Positions 46,871-59,474 of a DNA stretch of 64,000 bases are shown here, one piece after another. The stretch is from the NCBI GenBank assembly GCA_030704615.1, contig CM060731.1:26786001-26850000 (forward strand), given 5' to 3'. This stretch comes from Takakia lepidozioides. Taxonomy: Eukaryota; Streptophyta; Takakiopsida; Takakiales; Takakiaceae. How positions within the stretch are numbered: the stretch's first letter is position 1; each line of letters begins with the position of its first letter. Under the pieces are notes generated by a model, which was not told the DNA's origin, made no database searches, and saw only the letters and a list, made by a program, of their open reading frames with translations. The position numbers and the translations under genes are program-made.

Positions 46871-48800
46871 TGTCTATACTAATATAAATCTATATAAGCC
46901 TATAATTAATGTATTACCATTGTTTAGAGCATCATGCACTCTTACAATTGCATACTAAGCCACCGTTCACTTATGCAAATAGATTGAAGCTCAATAATTC
47001 CTCTATCAACATCTATTCCTTCCTCTACCTCTTTTCCCTCCTTTCCCACCACCTCTTGGGATTGATCTCAATGTCTTTTTTTCACCCTAAGGTGGTGTGC
47101 GGCTACAATGTGCAATGTCGGCATTAGGCACCGGGACAACCCACAGTTGGTTAACATGTGCCTCTTTCGTTGCCTCACCTACCATCTGGTCCTATTCTCT
47201 CTTTCTAGGCCGCTCCATGGCCTCACGAACTTTGCGGTGATGCATCAATTGCCACTTCCCAACCTTCCTACATTTTTTATTTATTTATTTATTTTTTCCC
47301 ACTCTTCTTTATCTTCCCATAAAAGCTTAGCATAAAAGTAAAAAATAACTCTCCATTGTAACTTCTAAGTACCACCAGTCTTGCTCATGACCAATGTCAG
47401 AGGTAATATCATCTCAATTTTTTTTTTAATTGGCTCATCTTTATTCTAATGAGAAGACTAGGGGTAAGAAAAAAACAAAAATTGCTAAGCCCTAAGTTAG
47501 GCCTTCCCCAGGCGTTATCTTATCGAACAATTTATGAGGAACAAATGGATAAATTTTTAGGTTTATTATGGATGAAAAACAGATTTCGTTATTTGCAAAG
47601 AGGAGCCATACGTATATAGCTACGTAACCACCTAGTGACCTAACAATAAAATTAAGATAAGAGAAAGAATAATAATAATAATAATAACTTGTGAGTACCA
47701 TGAGAGGCTTATAAGGCGATGGGAAACCTACAAGAATCCACACAGTGCATCTCCACTGACACGTGTATTTGGGTGGGCTTACATTGAGGAGATATTTCAT
47801 ACACTTTCATATTTGGATATTGAAAATGAATATTTTGAACCATTTTTTTTTTTTTTTTTGGGTAAACTAATTAAAAATGCCCCAATCGATATCATAAGGC
47901 AATTTTGTTTTCGAGAATAGACTCCACTTATTGATATCTGCATATCGTTAGACCTGAAACCAAGTACACATGGTGGCTCTGTTGTACGCTTTATCAGATC
48001 GTGCCCCTTTCGATCCAGATTTTGCCCACCACACTCAGTTTTGATTCGACTGATTAGAGAATTAAGAGAGAATTGGACTGAAGGGTCTAATTTCCCGTGA
48101 AAAAAATTAACCAACATTTTGCACTCTGGCATATTTAAAACGAGTCATATAGATTCACCTATATAACTTTGTGCATTTTTCTTCTTATGCTTCAAATGGG
48201 GGGGGGTATGATATCCACGCAACAGGCTGTTGCACGCTCGAGAAAGTTTCCACGCCCAAATCGTACAGTGCGCAATTCAATCATGGACCTCCAATATTTG
48301 ACCATCACTTTGGGTTCACAATATTTTTTTCATTAAAACTCATTGAATTTAAAGGAGCAATAATTCGATGTCAATACAAGTCGATGTGATAAACTACTCG
48401 TTTTCAAAATTCAATGTGTACGCTTTCACCAAATAATTCAAACGTGATGATCACGTCTTAACATTACATTAAAAATAAAATAAAAACTGAATATATCTAT
48501 ATTACAGTTTGTAAAGATTATACCAAAATGGTTAGAACTTGAACCAGATTTGATATTAATTAATGGTGGTAACAATAGATGATATTCGCACGGGATTCAT
48601 GGTGTAGATTCATGGTATAACGTGAATATATTATGTACAAACTCACTATGTCATGTGAGACGAAGGTAAAATCATGGATTCATTTCCCTTATAAGTTTAC
48701 AATGTTAAGTTGTAGCGTACTTATCTTTAGGGGGAAAAAAAAATACAAATAAAAGTGATCCACTCACTCTAACATTTTATTTTATTTTTTCCGGAATTGT
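46871..48800. other. AT-rich intergenic DNA, no gene seen
   Basis: Contains a TTTA microsatellite (about 47,277-47,296), an AATAAT tract (about 47,670-47,688) and T/A runs. A repeated attempt to read coding sequence found nothing convincing. Confidence 0.5.
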
Positions 48801-48820
48801 ACTAGAGGACGACAACCACA

Positions 48821-50219
48821 GTGCCTAAGTTACACCGTAACATTGGTATATTTTGGCCAAAGCTACGATGGGTGCAAGTGACAACAATTATTGTATCATT
48901 GTGTATAATAACTATTTTACTGTGGCAAACAAACCTCAGACTAGTCAAGTTGTTTCCGGGCCCATCTGATCCTGGTGGTGTTGTGATTTTCCAACTATAT
49001 AGTCATTATCCTTGTATTGAACCCATCCAAATGTTAAAACCACTTGTGGATAAAAGTAGAGCTCAATATAGAATGATGCTTGGTAATATTAATGACGCGT
49101 CCATCATGGGTGTACATGGAAAAATATTTTACTATGCCAAAGTGACAATCGATGGGAAGATATATCATCTAATAATAGATACTGGGAGTGATTTTACTTG
49201 GATAAAATGTTGCTGGCATTTGTCCGACGTGGGGGACATTTGTGCCAAAGTACGTTTACATACGACTATGCACGTTTATACTATCTAAAAAATCATTGTA
49301 TAAATAGGTTTTTGTTTTACCAAGGCCTACATGAGTCGATAAAGGGGGAGAGGAGGGGGAGACTTATTATAATACCACTAGTAAATATGTTCAATTTTTA
49401 TATGTAAAATATCTGGTGTAACATATAGTAAAATCATGTTTTATTTTATAGGGAGATAATGAACTCTATGAACCGACCTTATCCAGTCTGGTGTATTGTC
49501 AAACTGACTTCAACTGTGAAATCTCGAATTCATTTCTCTTCTCTTTTTTAAATTCATACGGATTTACAAATTCTTTCATCCAAAATTTTTTTCTTGAGTT
49601 TTTTCATTCGTTTTCTTTTTTCTTAAAAACGATCACCATAATTTTTCCCAACACACACCCACACACACATACATACATTTTCAACCCCTCCCAAGCCCCA
49701 TAATTATAAAAACCCCAATGGCCATGAACCCCAATACCCAATAAGACCAAACCACACTGAGAGTGTGATGTTTGTAACCTATATTCCCGCATATATGTAA
49801 ATATATTACCAACATGATGTAAATTTTACAACTGTGGGATAAATTGCGCACAACAGATGGGAAACAACAAACACAAAAGATGGCATGCTTGCCTTGAGCG
49901 GATCCGACCATGCACTACCTGCACAACTGAAAAAATACGGTGTCATTGGAAAGAATATAATGGGGCATTGCTTCAACCTTATTACAGAACTTGATCCATC
50001 AGGCTATCTGTTTATAGGAAACCACATTATTACTAGAAGCCGACGAATAGTTTGGACAGAATTAGTCCATCCACCTGAAATTCCACGGTAAGCCTAACTA
50101 TAATATATGAAATCATGTGAGAATTGCAACTTGTTGTTAACATGTTTCTTATATAATTTTTTTCCGGAATAATTGAAAAAAAAAATCCCTTGTACCTATT
50201 TACTTTGTAGCCTGATTAA

Positions 50220-50250
<31 letters not shown>

Positions 50251-51871
50251 TACTAAACTGAATCTCTATTGCATTCTTTCTTTACATGATACATGTAATA
50301 GTTTTTTTTTAAGTGCACCGATTGATGATATCCCAGAGTTTAATAACAACACGTTAATCCTTGTGCTTAATGTTTGTGCAGCACGAGAGCATTTCACATA
50401 GCACGACTTTCACGCATCTGTTATGGAAAAGATTCCATCGTTTTACACGACAAATATCAACTTCTTCTTTTTGATACTGGCACCACATATACACATCTTT
50501 TTAAGGATATCTATGATATATTACTTTCTTTGGTATTTATTTTTCTCTCAAAATAAATATAAGACATGTAGTGGTTACTAGGGCGAGTGCTTTGATCTGA
50601 GTGGTGTTGATTCACATATTTGTTTGTGTCTTCAGTGAGGTTACATTGTGCATAATGTTTTTTTTGTGCATAATAATAATAACAATATAATGTTATTTAA
50701 GAAATTAATAATTTCCGAAACAGGTGCGAAAACACATTCAAGTTTTAGGAAAATCGACATCATTAGTTGAGACATGTGACATAGCTGAAAAAGATCGACC
50801 TCATGTTTGTTGGGATTTTCCAAAGTAAGTGAATGCGGTTACAAGGCGGTTTCCCCGTTGTTTGAAGCCCATGGTTATTTATTCTTTCATAATTGGGCAA
50901 TCCAGGGTCCAGAATCTCTCAACTTCCAGTGGTTGCATCGCAGTCTCCTCCCAGTGGTCGAAAGTTTATCCTTGGCTACTACATTGTGCACAGTGGTTTA
51001 TATACTATATATAAAACTACAGATATAATTGAACTTGATATGTATAATATCATCTATACTGTAAGAAAATACTAATATTTTTATGTTGACACAGCGAGGG
51101 TGGTACCTATAATTTGGAGAATATAATTTTTCAATTTCAGGATGGAGGAATTTTGGAAATTCATCCCGATATATTCTTAAAGAGATATTGGAAACAGGCA
51201 AGTGGCTAAACTATTTGTTGTATTGCCGCACTATGATGCTCTTAATATCATTTTTTATTCTTTTTTTGTTGTATATATATATATATATATGGTAAGGGCG
51301 GAAAAGGGAGCCCGGCGGAGTCAGCTCCCAAAAGAACTATGTCAAATATCATTGTTATTCTTATTTTAAATTCTAAAAAACAAGTACGACGAAGCCTCCC
51401 TTGAAAGGAAGCGTAAGTTTTGGTGTGCACACTTGAAGCCGGCTAGGCTGATTTACGGCCTTTCAGCGGGAAGGTGGTGACACCAATCGGTGGACTGTAC
51501 AGAACCCACGAGAGGTGCTTGTGTGTGTGTGTGCCCATTACGTATACCCACACAGGGCTACACCTTGGTTTTCCAATCCACCATAACTTAAACGGGATTT
51601 TTTTATTGAAAAATAAATGCATTTGCATTGAAATTAGACCAGTGAGGGAGTTCATACGTATTTACTACCCTATTATCTCCATCCAATGCAGGATGGAAAT
51701 CGAAATATAGTAGAGGTTCATTTCCTTGTTTTACCACCATTCTTCCCCGACAAAGAACCAGATTATAATTTATTTGGAAGTTTAATGATGCGAGGCCATG
51801 TATTTATATATGATCATAAACTCGACCGTGTTGGATGGATGAAAGACCAAAACTGTCAACATCTTCGATAA
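48821..51871 (+). CDS. Membrane-anchored aspartic protease (pepsin A1, nucellin/ASP1-like), multi-exon
   Basis: Exon 1 (48,821-49,249) encodes a transmembrane segment (VTTIIVSLCIITILLW, about residues 20-35) and the first active site IIDTGSDFTWIKC. Exon 2 from 49,452 gives NELYEPTLSSLVYC, the usual strand after the first active site. Exon from about 49,857 to 50,088 gives DGMLALSGSDHALPAQL and GYLFIGNHI. Exon from 50,383 to about 50,538 has the second active site LLFDTGTTYTHL. Exon 50,725-50,825 ends at GTAAGT and holds CDIAEKDRPHVCWDFPK. Exon about 51,141-51,198 follows. Last exon about 51,690-51,871 gives DHKLDRVGWMKDQNC. The order is complete for this family. The part between exons 2 and 3 (FGCG segment) is poorly read, so a decayed copy is possible. 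Predicted role: secretory or membrane-associated proteolysis. Confidence 0.7.
51290..51680. other. Intron sequence unlike its surroundings, possibly an inserted short element
   Basis: GC-richer than the surrounding AT-rich intron: AAAAGGGAGCCCGGCGGAGT, then TTTCAGCGGGAAGGTGGTGA and a GT microsatellite, ending AACTTAAACGGGATTTTTTT. No target duplication found. Confidence 0.3.
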
Positions 51872-52238
51872 CCAAAAGCTCAAATAGGTAAAACGATCAA
51901 GCTTAGTTTTTATAAACATATTTTAAAAAGTAGTCATTTTGCTAAAACTTATGAGCTAATGGAATGATCCACCAGCTTATATATATATATATTACCTCTC
52001 CAAAGAATCACTGAAAGACTTATTCCTATGCAATGTAAATAGAAAAAATAGATGAATAAATCTGAAAAAAATGATATCCGTCCAACGCACAACATAGTTT
52101 GGTGCCGAAAGGCTAATACGCCCCCCACCTAATACCAACTCTTGTACCACACCGTATATAGTCCCTGAACCTAGGTACACCCCCACTCTTCAACTCTCCC
52201 ACCAAACGTCGATATTAAATCTTTATCAAACCCACCAT

Positions 52239-53845
52239 ATGGGCATCCATACTAACTCCCACACATTAAACCCTGTCATACACACCTCAACGACTAGCTC
52301 CACTCTTATCCACTATGTTACCCCTAATATTACCCCCCACATACATTCTTATAATATCTATCCCCCATACATACCTACTCTATGGCCACTCAAACCCCAC
52401 TTTGTAACCCACTGCCCGCACGGTAGATATCCCCAGAAACCCCTTGCATCAAAACACTCCATTCATCACCCGCCATCATACCACGAAACCGATACACTAA
52501 TATGCACGACACTTATACTTTTACGCTGCGGCGACATCCACCCAAACCCAGGTCCCCTCACCATCACCAACATCATTAACAAACTCCCAAGCGACCCGCA
52601 AGACTTCCAGGAAAACACTGTCTCACTCGTACTTGCGACCACTTCTCCCCCTTTCTTCTCAACCCATCCACCAACAACCGCAAACCCACACAACCAATTG
52701 CCACCTTTGGGCTTGCCACTTGCCAGCATCCGTTACTTGTCAGTGTCATCCATCAACTTAATACATACCCAAAGCAACACCTTTTCTTTTCACTAATTGT
52801 CATCATCCCCAATCCCCTCAATATGCAATGATTACTTTAGAACCCATCCAGTCAAACACATACACTCTCTCCTACAACAACTGCATTGATTACCCGTACA
52901 AATCCATAACTACCTAGCACCACCACACTTCTTACACAACCTCCACGAATCCCTCCACCTCCTACAAACCAAGCTTGGAGAAGTCCATAAAATACTAGGT
53001 GAACACTTAGCACACCCAACCGCAACCACACACAAGCCGGATAATATCACCAACAAATTCCCATTCTTCTCCAAAAATATTCTCGCTGCTAACTCCCTAG
53101 CTAAGACCGACATCCCTAGACATCAACCTCCACATATGACATCACCACCCACCCCCCAACCCTCCACACATAACCTCACCAGACCCCAACCGCCTAGACC
53201 CCCCATACCTCCCAGCTCCCCACACACCACCCCCTCCCCACACGGACACTCACTCAACATCACAACTTGGAATGTAGGTTCACTGGCCACCAACTTTCAA
53301 AGCCTAATTCATCTCCTCACAGACACCGCACCCCCGCATATCATTCTATTACAAGAAACTAAACTCAACACAAATACCCCCAATAGTTCCTATATCAATA
53401 AACTTCTCCCAGCATTCTACATGGGCAACCCCCTCTCCGCTGCACAATGCCTGGTCAGACCCTCCGTGCCATACCACCCCACCTGGGGCGGGGTCGCGTT
53501 CGGTATCCTCCATACACATCACTCCCTTAATACCACGGTTAAAATACCTGTTGATCTCCCCCTTTGTTCACATCTCCAAATCATCAAACTACACCTTTCC
53601 GCGCTTCCCCCCCATTATCCTTATACATCTATACATGCCCTCACACATAGACGATCTCCCTTTGATACTTGATATTTTACTCACAATCTCAAACATACTC
53701 ACCCAGCCCTCGACCCATCCCCAACACTACTAGCAGATGACTTCAACAGAGACATTGCCATCCTAGGCCACACATGTAATGGCACACACAAGCCCCCTTC
53801 CCCAATGGACCATGAATGGGCTAAATTCACCAAAACACACCACCT
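52239..53845 (+). pseudogene. LINE (non-LTR retrotransposon) 5' part: 2A-like motif plus APE endonuclease
   Basis: One frame from 52,239 to about 53,670 with two in-frame stops (52,794 and 52,888), then a frameshift. A His/Thr/Pro-rich N-terminus leads to LILLRCGDIHPNPGP (52,512-52,556), a 2A-like motif in which His replaces the usual Glu. Downstream is an apurinic-type endonuclease: LNITTWNVGSLATNFQSL (53,253), PHIILLQETKLN (53,335), WGGVAF, and in the shifted frame LLADDFNRDIAILGHTC (about 53,730). The sequence stops before any reverse transcriptase. Lacking the 3' end is the reverse of normal LINE truncation. Confidence 0.75.
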
Positions 53846-53983
53846 TCATTAATGCAACTTCTTGATGCAGGTTACTTGGGCAATCTGCCTTGATGCTCTC
53901 CCCTTGTTCTATTTCATCTCCCCCCTGTTATTGATCTGTTGGTTCTGAGTGGAACCTCATTCCTCTGCTTCCATGGCTTTGTA

Positions 53984-53985
<2 letters not shown>

Positions 53986-54018
<33 letters not shown>
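53986..54018 (+). repeat. Run of 33 T
   Basis: Followed by AAATAATATA and an AAAT microsatellite. It could be the poly(A) of a minus-strand retrosequence. Confidence 0.9.
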
Positions 54019-54022
<4 letters not shown>

Positions 54023-54109
54023 AATATATTTTATAAAATTTAAATAAATAAATAAATAAATTTACTATTAATAAATTTTCCAGGGCTACAATCCCTCTGT
54101 TTTCTCTCG

Positions 54110-54540
54110 CCTCTCATTTTTTAATATTAGCATCTTCAATGCATCTATGGGCCCCACCAGTACGGCCCATGGGGTGAGCTCATAAGCCCACTGCCTATTC
54201 ACCGGGTCGGCCAGATTCTGAAATTTTGCAAGTCCTTGTTCATCTACCGCGGCGGACCTTCTAGCGGACTGGCAGACCCTCCAGCAAACGGGGCAGACCC
54301 TCCTCCAGTAGACCGACGAGCAGACTAACTCCAATCTTCGAGCGGACTGGCATACCCTTCGACAAAATATATATTTAGTATTCGCACGCCCAATTATATA
54401 TATAAAAGGGGACTTTAGCCCTGGAAAATTTATTCGCACGCCCAATTGTTTATATATATATATATATGTATATATAGAGAGAGAGAGAGAAAAAAAAAAA
54501 AAAAACCTCTCATTGAACAATATTAGCATCTTCAATGCCC
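54110..54540. repeat. Short direct repeats enclosing an unclassified segment
   Basis: AATATTAGCATCTTCAATGC occurs at about 54,122 and 54,520. ATTCGCACGCCCAATT occurs at about 54,380 and 54,430, next to TA and GA microsatellites. Between them are repeated GGCAGACCCTCC / AGCGGACTGGCA motifs. It may be a small non-autonomous element; no terminal inverted repeat found. Confidence 0.4.
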
Positions 54541-54713
54541 GCGCGTGTGGCTGGCGGCAAGGCCCGCGTGTGGCAGAGGCGTCGTGGAGGGTGGGAGCCC
54601 CCCCGGACCCGGCCGGTCTACTGCTAGGTGGCAAGCTAGTCTGCTGGGGCCCACAATATACACATAAAGCATTAGTTATTTCAAAGGTTTGTAGAAAGTG
54701 GTGGGTAATACTG

Positions 54714-54766
54714 CGGTGGTTAAGAGCAATAAACAATAAACACAAGGTTTGGTGTTCAAATCGTGT
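54714..54766 (+). repeat. tRNA-like sequence with A and B boxes
   Basis: GTGGTTAAGAGCA (about 54,716) resembles an A box and GGTGTTCAAATCG (54,751-54,763) a B box. The stems do not close, so I treat it as a SINE or tRNA relic. Confidence 0.45.
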
Positions 54767-55271
54767 CAAGTTGTAATGTGGCAATAATGCAAAATGAAGG
54801 CCTTGCTTGGTGCCTGCAGAATCCATGGCAATGTGAAGATGGCTGAGCATGCGGCATATTTAGGCAGGTGGGGCGGTTGAATTGGGGGGTCGTGTGGAAC
54901 GTTGAGAGAGAGGTGAGCTGCGGGGTAGTGTAGTTGTTGAGGGGCAGACAAATCCCACAGAGTTTGAGTGAGCGGATGCAGAGGTGAGAGTTAATCTTAG
55001 CGCATTGCGTAGAGAGCACTTTTAGAGGGAGATGGTGTGGGAATTGTTGGTCTTGATGTTGTAGCATTTTGAGATCATGGATGCTTTGCGGGTGCAGCGA
55101 GAGTGTTGCAAGTGCGAGGGAGCTGTGCAAACTCAGTGGCTTGGTATTGCAAAACATGGAGAGGTGTTATACAATCACGAGAGCCTATGGTAATAGTAAG
55201 GAGGGAAAAGACTAGTTGCTTGAGCCTGTGCATAGTGAGTCGTGAGTATTCCGCGCAGTTGCTCTAAGTGT

Positions 55272-55680
55272 TCACACATTAGCAGCATTGGTATTCATGG
55301 GATGGATGCTTGGCGGCTGTGTAGTGAATCCTGGCGGGTGGTGGGCTGGTGCAGGCAGTGCTAGGAGTGGCGCCTGAGTCTCTGCGTCAAAGCGGGGAGG
55401 AGCAGCCGGTGGCAGCTTGATGATGGGCGCTGGTGTGTATTGATGGGCCTGCACTTCTGCTCCATCGTTGGGGGTCTCATGTTCCGTGGGAAGATTGGTC
55501 AACCCTGGCGATGGAGGGAGCTTTTCCAGGATCATGTTTGCATGATTATAGAAGCTGGCCAGATTGGCCCCTAGATTCTGGGCGATGGATTCTTGGAGCG
55601 TGACTAGGTACTTGTGATGCTCTTCTTGCTGCGTTGCCACAGAGATGGTAACCCTAGCTTCCATGGCCACCGGGTCTTTT
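55272..55680 (-). pseudogene. C-terminal part of an unidentified minus-strand ORF, split by the Gypsy insertion
   Basis: Reads KDPVAMEARVTISVATQQEE then a helical stretch and a Pro-rich tail to a stop at 55,272. The preceding N-terminal piece, MMAEIDKRLAAQAISIKMN, is at 60,081-60,014 on the same strand. The two join in frame (K-G then K-D-P-V) if 55,681-60,013 is removed. It could be a gag-like ORF. No zinc knuckle seen. Confidence 0.5.
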
Positions 55681-56047
55681 GTCATGGTTTTAGTCATGGT
55701 TATCTAGAATTACCTACTTCTAGTTAACTAGGACATTTTAGATATTTATATTTATATTTTGTGTGTTGGGACTTCAATGGGTCTCACATGCCAAGTAAGG
55801 TGTCGAGCCTCACTTGGGACATGGGGATAGGTTTTCCCCTTGTGAGGATGGAGGAGGGCTCATCTTCTTGTAGTTGAGCCTCCATGAGCCTCTCCCACCT
55901 CCATAGCTCTAAGTATTGAGAAGGAGTGTGGTGAGGGCTTTGTAGGGTGGATTCCCTTAGCAAAGGTGCCCTTGGCTTGACTTAGTTTATGTGATTGAGT
56001 GGATTCATGAGTGGAGTGTTTCCATTATGTGTTCACTTCCATTATCA
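55681..56047 (+). repeat. LTR part B, first copy
   Basis: Runs from GTCATGGTTTTAGTCATGGT to TTCACTTCCATTATCA. Repeated at 59,562-59,927 with a few differences, mainly substitutions. Confidence 0.85.
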
Positions 56048-56089
56048 CTACAAGAAGATCACCTTATGCTTGTGAGTGCGGAGTGTAAG

Positions 56090-57300
56090 GATTAGTTTTA
56101 GCACTTGTGTTGGTGTACACCAAGGAGTGAGAGAGCTAGGAAAGCTCAAGTATCTCACAAGGTTTGCAAAGTGTTGCAAGGAGGAGTGTTTTTTCATTGC
56201 ATCAAAGAGGTGGAGAGCTCAAGGAGAGAGCTCTTGAGTTACAAGACTTTGCAGAGGTGGAGAGCTTAAGGAGAGAGCTCTTGTATCACAAAGCTTGCAT
56301 GGTTTTGCAATGTAAGTGCTTGTATGTGCACTAAGGGTTTGAGAGCTTGGAAAAGAGCTCTTGCATCACAAGAGAAGCGTCTTGTGTGTGGAGAAGATAA
56401 ACACTAGGGTTTCGAGAGCAAGCTCTAGTACTTGTTCATGGTGTGAAAGAGAAGCCAAAGAGCGGCATATGCTTGGGTTGGAAACACCATAGAAGGAGTA
56501 CAACAAGGGTAGCTTGAGGAGCATTGAGTAGCTCAAGAGAAGCTAAGAAGTGGTTGTTCTATCCATGGTGAAATGAAGCCAAGTGGGGTTTCATTTGGTT
56601 GACAAACAAACAAGAAAAGGCGGCGCTAGAAGGGAGTGCTCTTGCTAGTTCTATGAGTTCTTGGATTGCTCTTGGTGAAGCAAGTGATTGACCAAGCAAG
56701 TGGCGCATGTGTGGAGCATGCTTTTCAAGTGTGGCTTCCAATTCAAGCTTGAGGAGAGCTAGAAGGTGAAGTGAGCAAGTTCATTCCTTGTGTATGAGGT
56801 GGTGCATGTTGTGGAAGAAAAACCAAGGAGCTACATAGGCTAGGGCTTGAAGACAACAAAAACAACCACTTGGAGAGCATCAAGAAGCTCAAGATGACTC
56901 CAAAGGGAAGCATGTGGGTGAGAATTCTATCCATGATGATGTGAAACCAAGCCTAGAGTATTGAAGAGCTTGGAGCACATGTGGGAGATCATTGGAGGTG
57001 GTCTTCATGAAGAAAGGAGATTGTGGCTCACGGCGTGCATAACAACTTCAACCATACATTAGCATGTGACAAGACAAGGAAGGGGAAGGTGAAGCTCATA
57101 TATTCATTCCCTTTTTGCTTAAGTTTTATGGTGGATGGTTGATCAAGCAAGTGATGCTTATGTGGAGCATGCTCTTTAGGGCTTGTGACTTCAAGTTTGA
57201 GAAGATGAGCTCTTGAATAGAGGTGTGGATACACATTATGATGAATGAAGACAACACCTAGGTCAAGAGGTGGAAGCATGTGTGACTAGCCCATGCAAGG
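56090..57300. repeat. Degenerate internal repeats of the Gypsy element
   Basis: GAGAGAGCTCTTG recurs near 56,230, 56,272 and, diverged, 56,355. A longer unit of about 365 bp is recognisable: TTCTATCCATGGTGAAATGA near 56,556 matches TTCTATCCATGATGATGTGA near 56,928, and CAAGCAAGTG...GTGGAGCATGCT near 56,692 matches one near 57,143. No coding frame. Confidence 0.5.
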
Positions 57301-57535
57301 GAAAGCACATGGAAGATGGCATACAAAATTCAAATTCAAGCAAGGCTTGGCGCTGTCATTGGGCACATTAGCGTGCTATGAGTTCCAAGGAGATCAAGAG
57401 GAACTTGTCAATTTGGGATGAATGCATTGCAAAGTAAGATAATGCAATCTTGCATGCATGTAAGGGGGGAAGATACCATGAAGAAGGTGTTTCTTACTAT
57501 ACTCTACAAACCCTAGTCTCCATATTCTTCAAGAA

Positions 57536-57715
57536 ACTGTGTATGGGCTCCCTCTGCCCATCATACACTTTTTTGAACAGAGTATGGAACCCCTCTGCCC
57601 AACATACACTTTTGTGAACAGTGTATGGGCCCCCTCTGCCCAACATACGTTTTTGTGAACAGTGTATGGGCTCCCTCTGCCCCTCCATACACTTTTGTGA
57701 ACAGTGTATGGATAC
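57536..57715. repeat. Tandem repeat, about 44-48 bp unit, four copies
   Basis: Units carry GTATGGGCTCCCTCTGCCCA then ACATACACTTTTGTGAACAG. It sits just before the integrase remnant. Confidence 0.85.
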
Positions 57716-57929
57716 AAGTGGAGAGACTTTGCCCACCATATTTTTTCATTAAAAGTGTATGACATCTATTTGCCTTTGGAGGATCTTTGGGGGGGGCCAT
57801 TTGAGGAGCTTTTGGAATACACTTTGAGGAGCCTTTGTAAGACACATTGAAGAGCTCTTGAAGGGGTGTTTGGAGGACTGTTTGGAGAACTGTTGGGGGT
57901 CCTTGAAGACCAATATTCTCCGCACTGGA

Positions 57930-59223
57930 GACACGACAGCCACTATGACTGCCAATGAGAGGGATCGGATCCTACAACGAGCTATTAAGAGGTTCAAGTG
58001 GGAGGGGACACACCTGCTCCGAGTGTGGGAGGATGGTCAAGTGAGGATTGTGCCTCACCCAATACAACGGGCACGGTTAGTGTGGCATGCCCATGAGGAG
58101 TTGGGGCATTTTGGGGTGCGACGCTTCATTCAACGCCCCTACACCACAATTACACCCTCTTCCGATCATCGTATTGGGCTACAGGTGGAGTCTTGACTTC
58201 GCAGGGCCGTTGCCACTGACATGCGCCACAACAAGTACTTGTTGGTGATGGTGGAGCACTTCTCCAAGTGGATCGAGTTGGTTTCATTGCCTGATAAAGC
58301 TAGTAAGGGAGCTGCGTATGCATTCTTGGATCATGTACTTAGCCGATTTGGTGCTCCAGCCGAGGTACTCACGGACCAGGGAAGAGAGTTCTTGGGGGAG
58401 TTTCAAGCTTTGTGTGAGCAAGCTTTGATAGATCACCGCACTACTTCTCAGGATCATCTCGAGGCTGATGGCTTGGCCGAGAGGGTTGTGCAAACAGTCA
58501 AGCGAGGCTTGCGCAAATATGGCTTGTAGAAGGGACACTTGAGAGATCGGGACCTTCAGCTACCTTGGTTGGCCATGGGCATCACTTGCCTCATTCTCGC
58601 CTTATTTCCTTCTCTTTGGCCGAGAGCCAGATTTACCTGCATCTATTCGTAGGGAGACTGCAGTAATCCTCAACCTTGATGATCCGGATGTGTGGACACA
58701 AGCATGTGCCCAACGGGCAGAGTTGTTCAAAGAAAGTCATGCCTATGGCTTTTGAGAACCTTGCTATTGCCCAACACCGAGACACATTGAGGTACGCCAC
58801 TATATGTGGAGGGGGATATCGGCCAGGTGTTTGGCATTTCCATCCTGGGGACTATGTGTATCTGTAGCAGACAGCGCCTACGACCTTGGATTTCACAGCA
58901 GGTCGTGTGATTCTAAGGGTCCGGGAGGTGTTGCCTTTAGGAGTGTTGATTCTGGAGGGTCGAGATGGCATGGTATGGAAGGACCATGTGCGCACTTGTG
59001 CGCCATATCACCTTCCACATGTGGATGGGAGGATAGATCCCAACCTTTGCAGTGGTACCTGTAGGGTTGCGTTGCATGCTATGTGGGCATGCTGGTGATG
59101 CCGCGACCATGTTGGTGTGTGACAAATGCTCAAGGCGGTGGCACATGGGATGCTTGACACCGCCACTTGAGGAGGTTCCTAGTGGAGAATGGTTGTGTCC
59201 ACGATGCCTTGGACAGAGGTAGT
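57930..59223 (+). pseudogene. Ty3/Gypsy integrase with C-terminal PHD finger
   Basis: TANERDRILQRAIKRFKWEG then HAHEELGHFGVRR is the integrase zinc-binding N-terminus (the second pair of Cys is missing). The catalytic core follows: SLDFAGPLPLT (first Asp, about 58,190), LTDQGREFLGEF (second Asp), ADGLAERVVQTVKRGLRKYG (Glu), with a frameshift near 58,218. Then come a damaged linker and a GPY/F-like region (HPGDYVYL, RVREVLPLGVLILEGRDGMV). The last module, about 59,068-59,223, reads C-x2-C, C-x2-C, H-x2-C, C-x2-C (RCMLCGHAG, VCDKCSRRWHMGCLTPPLEE, WLCPRCLGQR), a canonical PHD finger, and ends at a stop. PHD fingers bind histone H3 tails, so a chromatin-targeting role in integration is likely (inference). 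Confidence 0.8.
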
Positions 59224-59474
59224 GGGGCATGACAGTGGCGAGGTTGACAAGTGATCCAAGGCTAACGGGAGTTCGATGCCATGGATACCCAATTGAAGCC
59301 ATGGATTGCAGGAAGGCGAGTAACGATGGGGCTACTTTTGCACCCGGCCTCTTGATCTATTGACTTCAGATAGTGGGACTTGGGTGATTGATGACTAAAC
59401 GATGATCTTATTGGGATGGATACTTGTCAGCTATCTGATGTTAGAGGGACCTAATCACCGGCTAGGGGGGCGAT

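Noticed and set aside
53136-53672. Separate Pro-rich host gene
   Set aside because: Same frame as the upstream LINE ORF, and it contains the endonuclease motifs.
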